Assembly (NCBI GenBank): GCA_025399215.1
Contig: MU621234.1
Coordinates: 1-43,083, forward strand
Origin: Globomyces pollinis-pini
Taxonomy: Eukaryota; Chytridiomycota; Chytridiomycetes; Rhizophydiales; Globomycetaceae
Reading direction: 5' to 3'
Length of the DNA: 43,083 nt
In this document: in pieces, positions 9,930-20,150 of the stretch
Layout: every line of letters begins with the position of its first letter
Numbering within the stretch: the stretch's first letter is position 1
Notes under the pieces: generated by a model
The model's database searches: none
The model's input: the letters and a program-made list of their open reading frames with translations, nothing else
What the model was told of the DNA's origin: nothing
Program-made: the position numbers and the translations under genes

Positions 9930-11426
9930 ATGAGTTTATACGCCAATGGTTAATAAAAATCAAATTACAACGGTAGTCAAACTAACCCGAATGAAACTAC
10001 TGCATTTGATGTTTTACTCACTATAGTACTCATTGGTTGGAATACGATAGTAGGTAGTATATATTGGGCACCGAATGATACCAGTTTTTTTAACCAGCAC
10101 TTACGGTTAAATTAACAACGTTCAAACGATGCTGTATCTTCTTATCAAGACATTGCTGTTGGAGTAGCTAGCGCTAATGTTGCATCCGGGGTACTTAGCT
10201 TTGTTCCAGTTGTTGGTGTCTTTTTCGCTGTCGGTGGTGCCATGGTTGGCTTGTCTACCAGCAATGAAATTGGAAATCGCCTCGAAGCCATGAATGATGT
10301 GTTCGATCAAGGTACTGATCCCGCACGATTTTTTTCAGATGTTGTCGGCCTCAAAGAGTACATAGAGCTTGGTGGGATCATTTCTGCATTTCCTGATGAA
10401 GCACAGTACGTAACACTTGCTCGAGGACTTTTGAATGTTGTTGTGGTCTTGGCTAGATCTGATATACTTGTGACTCCTGAAACTGTCAATGACTGGGTAA
10501 GTGCCAACTGGGAACCACTCCGTGATATGCCAACCATTAAAGGAGATTAAGGACAACAACAACTTGATGTCTTCTTTGAACGTATCAACAATGATGCATA
10601 TCTTGGTGTCGCTGGTTCTGCTGCAATCGTGCGTCTTGCTGGAATGATGGGTCCCAGAGGCTTCTCTGCTGCTGCATATACGCTGGTCAAATTTGGAGCC
10701 TTTAGCACCACTCATGAAATTGCTGGTCGTTTTGGTGGCAAATTGCTTGGAACAACTAAAGTTTTGCGTGCACTTGGGAAACTTGCTGGTGGAGTTGCCT
10801 TGGGGTTTTAGATCCATGAAACAGTTGATGCTTGCAGGGTACGCGATGCTGCATGGGCTGCTCGAGATCAAATTGGGCAACATTTGAACTTAATCATTGA
10901 AAATTTGAATGCTAACGTTCAAGGTCTTTTAAATCAAGGAATTGACGATGGAGAAAGCACTGAAACGATCAATGGTTTTCCTCATTTAGATCGCCCCGTG
11001 TCAATCAAAAGTGTCTCTAGTTCAGGCTGGTTGGATGGTAGAGCAGCAGGTATCCACGAATGTCTCTTGTCTGATCCTTCGCGTGTTCCATCAAGCGACG
11101 AATATTTAGAGTGGCAAATCAGTCAAATCTCTGGAACTCCGTATGTTAAAATCAAGAGTGTTTCAAGTGCTCAGTGGTTAGATGGCCGTGCAGTTACGGA
11201 CAGTGCTGTGTTTGTGTCAGATCGCAACCGTAATCCTGATTCCGACCATTTCTTACAATGGCAGCTTTACCACATATCGCAAGATATTTATGCAATCAAA
11301 TCTATTTCTAGTGGTTGCTGGTTGGATGGTCGTGCGGATTGGGCTGCGCATCGTCCGTGGGTGTCTAATGAATCTAGAGACCATAGAACTGATAGATTTT
11401 TGCAATTTCAAATTTCAAGTTTCTAA
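9930..11426 (+). pseudogene. Broken lectin-like / helical hydrophobic protein (toxin-like architecture) with five in-frame stops
   Basis: A single reading frame from the ATG at 9930 to the TAA at 11424 stays coherent for about 500 codons with no frameshift. It is interrupted by TAA at 9951 and 9954 (adjacent), TAA at 10113, TAA at 10548 and TAG at 10809. Between the stops lie strongly hydrophobic, glycine- and alanine-rich helical stretches (about 10150-10260 and 10620-10810), like a membrane-inserting or pore-type domain. The 3' part (11001-11423) has three repeats spaced exactly 49 residues, each with KS(V/I)SS..WLDGRA followed by SD/SN.(S/R)R and a (W/F)Q(I/L) strand, which suggests a beta-trefoil lectin. 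By eye the base composition is less AT-rich than neighbours. None of the stops can be removed by a GT-AG intron. It is either a recently inactivated gene or a gene from a code in which TAR is sense. The toxin-like label is from architecture only; I do not recognise the family. Confidence 0.65.
9963..10048. repeat. 86-bp direct repeat, copy 1
   Basis: This is identical to 12917-13002 at 83 of 86 positions and in the same orientation. It lies inside the 5' end of the broken lectin-like ORF and is in its reading frame. Confidence 0.9.
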
Positions 11427-11595
11427 AAAAGTTCTCACGGACTTGATTCCACAATTGATGAATAAATTGGTTTGGATTCTGATATTGTATGTTATCATTA
11501 GAAATATGCCCTTCCGCTCCAATACAAGGTGGCGTATTCCGTTACATCTATAAGGATTTAACAAAAAGCTTAAAAAGTAACGAAGTCAATGATTA

Positions 11596-12846
11596 TTATT
11601 GAATTAAAGTCATCTCACTAGTTTGCTTTTGAAATTCCTTCTTTTCTTGTTTAGCGATTTCATCTTCAATTACTGCAACTAGTTCTTGCGGAACAACTCG
11701 TATCATCGTATAGATTGGTTGTCCTTCGGCATACCCAGAGACAAATGAAGGAATCTTCTTTCCAGATTGTAGCTTAGTACCTTTCTGTAAACGAGCAGAT
11801 TGTCTTTTATGCTTATCTGGCGTATCAAAATATTTTGGTTTGATGATGGTCTTTTTTGGTGTTTCCTTTACTTGAGATGATTCTTCAAGCGTGGCCGCTT
11901 TCATTGATCCTTCCAAAGAGACTTGTCGTGATAACAAGCAAATGACAATGGCTTTCAGGAATTTTGTTCCCATTGGCTGAACCAAACTGGAGTTAACGTG
12001 AGGAGTATGGTTATCGTTGTCATCGTAAGGAAATGTCAAAATAGCATTACGGTCACTGTTTTCAACAAACAATTTCCATTGTCTTTGGGTGAATAGGAAA
12101 GTTGGGCAACTGAATGCGTAAAGTGCGGATAAGACTTGGATTCCTCTTGAGCCGTGATACCACATTTCACCAGGAGCAAAGGTAAGATGTGTCTTCGCTT
12201 CAGATGCGATTAAATTCAGCCCACCCGTGTTGAGAAAATGAGGATCAGTCTTGCTGCGAAGATCATATTGATATCTTGCTAGGATTCCACCTACAATAAT
12301 TTTGGTTTCAGAGCTCGTGTCCAAGTCAATATCAAGACGATCGGAAAAAGTTTGAACAATATCAATAAAGCGAGATTGAATATCACTTTCTGCAGTGTCA
12401 TCAGCCAGAGCACTGAAGCGATTAAACTTGCGGATGATACGACCATCAGCAACAACTTGATTGTAGCGCACTTCCCAATCGTCTATGGTATCCAAAAGAA
12501 TAGCAAGGTCATTTAGAGTACCAGCAGTTTGAATATTTCTATATATGAATGGGTTGAGAAGTCTGTGTGCTAAGTTTGATGCTGCTGGTTTCCTGATCAA
12601 AACAACGTCGGATCCTTCAGCTGTTTTCCAGGTTTGAGGTTCTAATATCCAAGCAGAAGGTGGGGTGATTTGCTGGTCCATACACTGCTGGTTTTGCTGG
12701 AGTCTGGTAGAAATGGAGTGCTGCTCTTCATCCTCTGTATCAGCTTCAAACTGAGCTTCTCCCTCTGATTCAGTATCTGACTGAGCATAATCTGTTGGAT
12801 ATGTTCTGATGATATGCGCTGCTAGCGAAGGTGTAATTTCTGCCAT
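11596..12846 (-). CDS. Uncharacterised protein with PD-(D/E)XK nuclease-like motif
   Basis: An intronless ORF of 416 codons starts at a clear ATG. Residues 20-45 are acidic, residues 60-300 form the folded core, and residues 310-385 are Lys/Arg/Ser-rich and could bind nucleic acid or direct the protein to the nucleus. In the core, Asp201 in KTDPHF is followed 15 residues later by SEAK (Glu216, Lys218). That spacing, D-x14-E-x-K, with a beta-strand-like GGLNLIA before it, is the signature of PD-(D/E)XK nucleases. Similar cores occur at the C-termini of Crinkler-type and transposon-linked fungal proteins (established for those families; membership here is inferred). It faces the broken lectin-like ORF tail to tail, 170 bases away, and both sit between 86-bp direct repeats. 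It could equally be a catalytically dead relative or an unrelated protein. Confidence 0.6.
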   Translation of the reverse strand: MAEITPSLAAHIIRTYPTDYAQSDTESEGEAQFEADTEDEEQHSISTRLQQNQQCMDQQITPPSAWILEPQTWKTAEGSDVVLIRKPAASNLAHRLLNPFIYRNIQTAGTLNDLAILLDTIDDWEVRYNQVVADGRIIRKFNRFSALADDTAESDIQSRFIDIVQTFSDRLDIDLDTSSETKIIVGGILARYQYDLRSKTDPHFLNTGGLNLIASEAKTHLTFAPGEMWYHGSRGIQVLSALYAFSCPTFLFTQRQWKLFVENSDRNAILTFPYDDNDNHTPHVNSSLVQPMGTKFLKAIVICLLSRQVSLEGSMKAATLEESSQVKETPKKTIIKPKYFDTPDKHKRQSARLQKGTKLQSGKKIPSFVSGYAEGQPIYTMIRVVPQELVAVIEDEIAKQEKKEFQKQTSEMTLIQ

Positions 12847-12916
12847 TTTCTGTTTTTTGAAGAAGAAAAATGGGTTAATGTTCTCTCACTTCAAGTGATT
12901 GATAACCAGCGGTTTT

Positions 12917-13002
12917 AATTACAACGGTAGTCAAACTAACCCAAATGAAACTACTGCATTTGATGATTTACTCACTATAGTACTTATTGGTTGGAATACG
13001 AT
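12917..13002. repeat. 86-bp direct repeat, copy 2 (5' fragment of a lectin-like gene)
   Basis: A second copy of 9963-10048 with three substitutions. It keeps the same reading frame for its whole length, then runs into unrelated sequence and a stop (tct tga) soon after. It looks like the remnant of a second copy of the broken ORF, placed upstream of the nuclease-like gene's start. Confidence 0.85.
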
Positions 13003-13200
13003 GTCAATTATTGTATCTTGATAATACTTCAATACCGTGTACCCTTTCACAAACGGAGATATTTTTGTGGGTTATTTCTGCATTGACTAATTCGAAGTCG
13101 GCAAATAATGAAAATAAACAAAAAGGTATAGCAAATGTGTGCAAAGTATATTATTGAATCAATATCCAGTCTATAGGTATCTAGGGTGATTCAATAAAAA

Positions 13201-14821
13201 CTAGTTTTCAGTCAAGATGGTCTCGTCAGTCGATTTAGTCTCATTCTTGTCTTGCTCTTTGTCTTGTTTTTGTACAGTCTCCGCATCCATTTGGATTTCC
13301 TTGTCATCACTACCAATTAAGATTGTGTTGTTGGATTGTATAGTGGCATTGGTAGGTACGGGGGGTTCGGTAGAAGTTATATCCATATCAGATATTTTCT
13401 TTAATAAGCTAAATTCTTGCATGCCTACAGGATCATGGTGCATTGGGGTGGGTGGTGGTGTTTTAGGGATATCCCATGTAACACTTTCTGGTAATTGATT
13501 GACAATACCATTGGCGAATTCGAGGGTGGTTCGTAATGTAGGGTTGTCATGTACGAATTCACCTACTTCTCCAATGGCGACAAAGTAGGAGAGTCCATCA
13601 GCAGGGGATAGTGTGACCAGAATGTTTGGATCGGCGTGTCTGATTCGAGAGATAAGTAATTTTTGAAGTGGTTTTGGTATTGCTTCCCATTCACATTCCC
13701 TATGAAAAGATTAGATTGAACTTTAAAAATAGATTTTTGCTATGTGATATCGCGTTTTAGTAGTGTATGAAGGTTAAAAGGCAAAAGTGCAGATGATACT
13801 TTCAATCACTTTAATTGTTAAAGAAATAAAGACAAGAGAAATAGTTTATGATCAGTGACAAAACTTACCCATCAGCGAAACGCACAAACCAACCACCAAA
13901 GCCAGAAATACTAATCTGCTCAATAGCGGGATCCAATTGAGTTCGTCGTTTCAACAACTCATCGAGGGAAGTAGGTAAACGTTCCCAAGCCATGGATCCA
14001 TTTTCTCTAATCAGTAACCAACCACCAGCCGGAGCAAAGACGAAATTGACTGGATCTGATTCATCTGCGAGAGATTCTTTCAATCTGCCATACATTGGGA
14101 AGCCAGAGGTGGCAAATGATCCGTCATCGAAAACAATGAGCCAATCATTATTGCTGGAGATGGATAATGATTTGACGGTCGGTAAAAACTTGTGCCTTTT
14201 AAATAGCTTATTGTGTAAGGAAGGGGGGATTTGATCCCAAGCTAAAGAGCCATCCGACCAACGAACAAACCATGAGCCTCTGGATCCAAACGCCATATTT
14301 GTGACATGCCTATCAACATCAGAATCGATATCAGAATGAGGGTCAACTTGATGGTCATCATGTTTATCGTGAGACAATTCGATGTGATTGAGAGGCACCT
14401 TTTTCATATCGGGAGTTGTTGAGTCTGGGGAGAGTAAACCGCCAGATTTAGGTGTGAGTATATCGTCAGCGTTTGGGGAGCGCAAGTCCGGGGTGAGTAT
14501 ATTATCAGCATTAGGAGAGGACAAGTGTGGGGTTCGTATTTCATCAATATTTTGAGAGAATGAATCAGTATTAGAGGAAAGTGTATTATCATGGTTTGAA
14601 GAAGGTAAATCCGAGGAAGATAAAACCGAGGAAGGTAAAGCAGCTAAATCCGAAGGAGAGAGTAAATCAGAAGAGTTTGGAGCATGAGAGGAGTGAGAGA
14701 TATTGAGAGTTGGGTTAGTATTTGTTGTATAGTTCATGTTTACGATAGCTGAGTCAGTTTTCAATCTTTTATCCAAGTCATCGTGAATGAGTTCATAGGA
14801 CAGCTCTGAATCCGAGTCCAT
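13201..14821 (-). CDS. Trp/Gly-repeat protein, probable beta-propeller, function unknown
   Basis: Two exons, 14821-13869 and 13699-13201, with a 169-nt intron, give 483 residues. Residues 1-170 are disordered, Ser/Asp/Pro-rich, with a twice-repeated SPNAD.ILTP motif and many SP/TP sites, which suggests regulation by proline-directed kinases. Residues 173-350 hold at least four repeats of 41-43 residues centred on Trp184, Trp227, Trp268 and Trp311. Each reads (G/S/N)(S/D/G)W(F/L)(V/I/L) followed by a DG or NG turn, and three continue into (A/E)W(D/E).(I/L)P..L...L. The last full repeat spans the intron, which supports the splice sites. The tail is Thr/Gln/Glu-rich. I do not recognise the family; the repeat length and pattern would suit a small beta-propeller or tectonin-like fold. 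The intron is much longer than those of the neighbouring housekeeping genes. Confidence 0.75.
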
Positions 14822-14920
14822 AACAAATAAACAAACATTCGAAATGCTTTCAGTTTCAAGTCTTTTGTTTCAAGTTGCGGATTTATAATTTACCACACAA
14901 TCACACACTTTCAACCAGCA

Positions 14921-16487
14921 ATGTTACCCAAACTACCATTAGGTCGAATCCTTATCAAACACTTTGCTACTAAATCATTCCAAAAACCTAATACCAATCC
15001 TAAACATAGCTCTTTCAAAAACTCTATTAATCAATCCAATTTAAATATTAACAACACTAATGCTTTGGACAATCAATCTCTAGTACTATCGGAAAAGTAT
15101 TATCTATTTCTAACAAAAGAGTCTTTGAAGTCAATGAATCATTTCATGCTAAACCTCTCGCTGATGTCGTCTCACATGCTTTCGGTTTATCCACTAGAGA
15201 TGCAAGATTAAAGGTTGGGCTTGACTAACTTTTTAAACTTAGTACATATACTAAATCCCTTAAACTCGTAGAATTCTTGGTGGTAATGTATGGTCCACTG
15301 GGTCTTTACATTCTAAATATTTGGATTTGAAACCTGGTGCTCTGGTTACTTGTGGTGACAAAATTCATATTCGATTACAATCTAAACCTGTTGATGAACT
15401 CAAGAATGAAAAGATGTTTAATGCCATGTTGACCCAGTTAAAAGGTAACGTAAGCATACCAAATAATGTTGTCACTCTTCTGGACAACACTAAGTTTATG
15501 ATTTATACATCTTCACATGTCTGTGCTGATGCAATTATAGGTTCAATCATTTATAAAGACGAAAGAATCCTGATCATCAACAAACCTATCAATTTATCAG
15601 TTCACGGAGGTTCAAAGCACAACAACTTACATTTGGAAATGTTTCTCGACCACTTGAAAACAAAAGAGGACGAAGAATTACGAATTGTACATCGTTTAGA
15701 TAAAGTAATACCTATCTACTTATAGTAAGGACACTACTGGTTGCTTGATCTTGGCGCGAACAAAAGAAGCCGCTGCCCAAGTCTCCAGTTTATTCAATCA
15801 TTCCACTGATATTACCAAACGAGTACCACCACGTATATTAACCCTATTCAGTATATCGCTGTTTGTGTGCCTCCCTTTGAAGATCTACAAACTGGCCAAT
15901 CAGCCATCATCACCACAGGTATCTCAAAAGTCACACGTGGAAATACCGAACGAATGGAAGCCGTACCATGGGGTACATTCAAAACACTAACTATCTAGAT
16001 GATACGTTTGAGAAAAGTGAGATATCGGATATCAAGAAAGCAGTCACCAAAGTCACTGTACTCAAAAACCGGAAATTGGTTTAATTGTATGAAACTCATC
16101 TTAGACATCCGTTGTATGTCTAGAACCACAGACCGGACGCAAACATCAACTAAGGGTTCATATCGGCCAATTACGATCATTTATCCTCGGTGATTACAAA
16201 TATGGAGTAGGCGTATCCAAAAAATATAGAGTATCACCGCAAAAAAACTAAATAGTAGCATCAAATATCAGACCCCACCAAAGTCCCACTTCATTTACAT
16301 CTTTACTCCATCCATATTCGCGACTGGTTTAAGCCAGGAGCTCATTTGACTGTGCACCATAAACCGCCAAAATTTTGGATCAAAACTTTGAATAGCTCAG
16401 GACATGGTACAAGCCTGTTTGTTCATTGTCGGGTATGATTTAGGAATGTGTTGATTCTAGGGTATTGAACCAATTGTTGTTAGCTAA
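14921..16487 (+). CDS. RluA-family pseudouridine synthase, probably mitochondrial
   Basis: The first residues (MLPKLPLGRILIKHFATKSFQK) are a good mitochondrial presequence. The catalytic core is rebuilt by removing five short introns (15705-15729, 15823-15851, 15973-15998, 16079-16104, 16231-16258; 25-29 nt). This restores HRLDKDTTGCLILART, whose Asp is the catalytic residue, then YIAVCV, then LEPQTGRKHQLRVHIGQL and LGDYKYG, then a final LHLHLYSIH segment. The enzyme isomerises uridine in rRNA or tRNA. The C-terminus is at TGA 16436 or, if a 28-nt intron (16433-16460) is removed, at TAA 16485. The 5' third is unresolved: exon 2 (15118-15213) and exon 3 (15272-15704) each follow a GT-AG intron but are one base out of phase with the preceding exon. 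Sequence errors, non-standard splice sites or decay could explain this. Confidence 0.8.
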
Positions 16488-16717
16488 GCGTTATTTAATA
16501 AAGTATTCGTATCATATTTTACTAAACATTAACGTACCGTTTATACGACCACTGGTCGAATATCGCTATTAGCCAATGGTTACTAAAGGTCTAGATATGT
16601 AGGTTTATTCAAGTATTAGACTATAAATTTTTCTTCAAGCCAACATGGTCGTTGGGGTTCAAACACCTAACACACAATCATCTCTGGCAGTTCGGTTACT
16701 ACTAATCGGATTAAAAA

Positions 16718-16789
16718 GCCCGTATAGCTCAGTGGTAGAGCGTCACTCTTGTAAAGTGAAGGTCTAGTGTTCAATCCACTATGGGGGCA
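16718..16789 (+). tRNA. tRNA-Thr (anticodon UGU)
   Basis: Seventy-two bases fold as a cloverleaf with no intron. The anticodon stem is TCACT/AGTGA around the loop CTTGTAA, anticodon TGT. The T-arm is TAGTG/CACTA with loop TTCAATC, the D-arm is GCTC..GAGC, and the discriminator is A. A-box and B-box promoters are internal. The acceptor stem is imperfect: GCCCGTA faces TGGGGGC, leaving a G-G clash at pair 5 and a T-G wobble at pair 6. The gene may be slightly decayed or the transcript edited. Confidence 0.85.
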
Positions 16790-16791
16790 TA

Positions 16792-16799
16792 TTTTTTTT
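16792..16799 (+). terminator. Pol III oligo-T terminator of tRNA-Thr
   Basis: A run of eight T begins three bases after the tRNA 3' end, as expected for RNA polymerase III termination. Confidence 0.8.
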
Positions 16800-16860
16800 C
16801 TTTAAATTGATTTTTCCAACATTCAACCTTCCAAGAATTTTTTTTTTTTTTAATTGTTAA

Positions 16861-19097
16861 ATGGGTAAAGCAAATAGAAACAAAAAATCAAAGACAAACA
16901 AAAAGAAAGTCGAACAAGTAGATAATCAATCGAATGAGAATCAAGTACAAGATCCATCATTCATATCGCCCATTGTAAAAAAGCTTATTCATGAAGATGA
17001 ATCTGAAAGAGCTTATGCAGCTACAGCAATCTCACATCTGGTTCAGGAAGTTGACAACCAAAAACTGCTTATGAGTGCAAATGTCATTCCACAACTCTTA
17101 TCCAATATCCAATTAATGTCCAAAATGACATTACTAGAATGTTTAGGATCGTAATTTTTCCCTTTTAACAAACTGTTAGGTTATCCAACGTTCTGCTATT
17201 TATCGGCCACGATGCATCCATCAACTGTATCAAAAACAATGGGTTACACATCATACTGAACATATTCCCAAATGTACTCGTTTTTATTTTAACCACTAGA
17301 TTATCAATGAAATCAAGCTGGTAATGGAAGGCACGCAAGAAACCGATGATGATAAGGTATTGGATCCTTATGCGGTAGCTGAACAAGCATTATCATGTTT
17401 ATGGAACATGTCGGAAGCCTCAGATGAAGCCGTACAAACGTTAACATCATTAGACATGCTTAATTTTGTCATGTCCTTGTTATCATCACCATCAACTCCT
17501 TGGTCTCTGCTGCGTGTTGCAGGTATCTACCAAAAATAACTAATCAAAATAGCACAATTCTTAAATACATTATCTGATGATAATCTACCACTATCACACC
17601 TCATTGCGGACAACCTACAATACTTCAACACTTTACTCAATATCGTCAAAAATGATGAATTTGGTTGGGTGGATTGTAAAATTGATTTAAGAGTTTTATG
17701 TGCTTCCATTTTACATAATTTCAAATCAGCTTTGGTTTTTGATGACCAATTGCCACTTTATACTGCTATCGTACATGTTATTTCACAATGTTTGGAGTAT
17801 GATTTGGTAGCAGGTGTGCCAGTGGTAGAACAAGCTGGATTGGAAGTTGATAAAGTATTTTTTCTAATTACTTATATTGGTAGGTTAAATCGTCAGTATC
17901 GATGACAGAAACGGTTCAACAAATGGGAGATTTAGATTTATTCAACCCAGATAATAAAAATACAGTATTTTGTTGTTAAACAACTGACCGTAGGCGCTGA
18001 TTGCATCCAAAGAAGCCGAACTTGCAACTATACAATTATCATTGGAAATTCTAGCTAATATCTATTCTGAAGACATTGCTGACGGTAAGACCTGACATCT
18101 AATTTTAGAAATCCAGAAGGAGAATTTAGCAAATGAAAAGGATGTGGTCGAAGATGAAGAAGATGCCATGGAAGCGGATGCCGAAGAGGATGACGAAGAT
18201 GAAATGTTTGAGATGATGGATGAAGAGCATGAAGAAGCTGAAAACCTTCGAATAACTCAACTTAGCGCATTACTATTCCAAAAACCATCACCTATTATCA
18301 ATCGTATTCTTTATTTTGCAACACTCCCATCGCTAACACTCACTTCACCAGCTTGTCAATCTTATGTGAAACATTTTGATCAAGTACGTGTGAGAGCATT
18401 GGCAGCATTATCAAACTTGTTTTTAATCAATGTTACCAAAAGTTGGAGTGAAACCCACCCGAAAGAAATATCAAATCTTTGGGCGACGTTATGGCAATCT
18501 GCAACTACTATTGCCAGTCAAACACCGTTGCCATTAGATTTATTTGAGACTTACATCATGGCACTATGGGCTTTAGCCCGATCAGTGCACAAAACCGCCA
18601 ACGCCATAGTAAGGACAATATATTGATTATAGGTTGTGACTGATGATCAAGTACAGTGGATGATGCAAGGATGTATGCAATCACCTGAAAGCATCAAAAC
18701 CAAAATCATTGCCATGCTAAGTTTATTTTCACAAAGTGAGAGTAATATCCCATTAAATAAGGTAATATAACCGTATTAGTAATAGAAGATGATTGGAGAA
18801 TGGATGATGACATTATTACAACAATCTGCTTCAGTTGCTGGTCCGTCACAAATCGAAACCATTTCAGAACTATTGAATTCTATTTTTGATATCTATTCTG
18901 ATGGTCGATTTACTTACGATCAACCCGTATTTATTCAGTTACAGTTCAATAGCATCCTTCGAGACTGTTATCCACGTATAGCTCTCAAAGTCAAGTCTGT
19001 GGATAAACGCAAGTTTAAAGAAGTACGTGCCAGGGCTGATGAAGCGGTATTGAATTTACGGGAGTTTATCAAGTATAAAGATAGTGAAGTGGTTTAG
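16861..19097 (+). CDS. SYO1: Syo1/HEATR3-type symportin (ribosomal protein import adaptor)
   Basis: Nine exons: 16861-17150, 17180-17273, 17300-17522, 17553-17854, 17884-17964, 17994-18084, 18109-18608, 18633-18761, 18786-19097, giving 673 residues in frame. The N-terminus is a basic leader (MGKANRNKKSKTNKKK), then armadillo/HEAT repeats begin at SFISPIVKKL and continue to the end. An acidic loop of about 35 residues (18150-18240, EDEEDAMEADAEEDDEDE) is the family hallmark. In yeast Syo1 imports Rpl5 and Rpl11 together with karyopherin Kap104 for 5S RNP assembly; the human homologue is HEATR3. All eight introns are 24-30 nt, most with a TAAC or TAAT branch-like motif near the acceptor. It lies head to tail with tRNA-Thr, 70 bases downstream. 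Confidence 0.88.
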
Positions 19098-19318
19098 TAG
19101 TTTAACATGAATAAAAGAAACTACACAATATTCGGATTATTTTAAAACTATCGATCCCGTTAAGTACAATTAAGGAATCCTTTATATTCAAAATTGTATT
19201 GATCGATAGTGAATGTAATGCACAAAATCATGCAAAATCAATCGTGTGACCACGTCATCGGTCCAAATAAGCGCAAACAACAAAACTGAGGCTCCAAACT
19301 CAACCCAACAACCTCAAG

Positions 19319-19707
19319 ATGGAATTACCACCAAAACGGTATCCAACTCAGACTAACCCAAAAGCCAAAAACGATTTCTAAACATTCCAGAATTCATCAA
19401 CATCACTGAATTTAACCGTACTTTACAAGACCAAACGCTCAAAAATGGTCAAGACTATATGATAATAAGTATCATCAAAGATCATACCCAACCCATACCC
19501 ATCACATCACCTATTACTCATACTGTCTTCAATACCAATCTCGAATGGTTTCGTCATGCTTACAAACACATCCCCAAACTATATTTCATTTATGGGGTTA
19601 CTACAGTACAGAGTTGTAGATTCGTTCAACGTTATTGTCAATTGATTAATCATTCGGATGATCATCTCAAAGATCAAGATATATTCATTGTGCGACAACA
19701 GTTATGA
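19319..19707 (+). CDS. Small protein of unknown function (120 residues)
   Basis: Two exons, 19319-19338 and 19365-19707, joined by removing a 26-nt GT-AG intron with a good branch-like gactaac. Without the intron the ATG frame ends after 20 codons, so the tiny first exon would be missed. The N-terminus is basic (MELPPKRQKRF after joining), followed by a compact region rich in aromatic and branched residues (LYFIYGVTTVQ) and a C-terminus ending IFIVRQQL. No signal peptide or membrane span is visible. I do not recognise the family; a nuclear or nucleolar role would suit the basic start but is speculation. Confidence 0.6.
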
Positions 19708-20150
19708 TTGTCATTTCTTGGTTTTGTTAATACAGTGTTTTTGTGTATGATATCTTGTTGGAGTTACATTTGAAGACAATGAATCAAGTTTGATTTTGTA
19801 ATTGAGGAACTTTGGTTGTATATACTACTCAGATACGAGTCATATTCCTTTGTCAATCAAATACTTTATCTGATGAGCGTATTAGGTGAATTTTGGAAAC
19901 CTGATGCAAATACTTCGCATTAAGAACTTGGACACATAAATCCGCCTATAAAGTACATACTGAAAAGGCTTTAGAGGATAGATAATGGAGTCCTTATAAA
20001 TTTAGGGTTAAATCAAAACATTCTTTAGTGAAATCCATGGCATTAGAAGAATAGATGTACAAGATATATAAAGAATAGAAGCTCGGTATATACGTTGACT
20101 GGTTGGTACCTGCCAAAAATGATGCACAATGATCAGTTCGCTAGAGCAGT
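19708..20150. other. Intergenic, convergent 3' ends
   Basis: This lies between the 3' end of the small plus-strand gene and the 3' end of the homocysteine methyltransferase. Both strands contain frequent stops and I see no gene, tRNA or repeat. Confidence 0.6.

Noticed and set aside
10548..10550. Treating the stops of the lectin-like ORF as miniature introns
   Set aside because: No GT-AG pair of plausible length around the nonsense codons removes them while keeping the frame.
10335..10883. 182-codon minus-strand ORF across the lectin-like region
   Set aside because: It is the antisense of a coherent plus-strand frame and has Ser/Cys-rich composition typical of antisense translation.
11182..11553. 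Alternative plus-strand ORF overlapping the lectin-like repeats
   Set aside because: It is out of frame with the three 49-residue repeats, which are clearly the coding frame.
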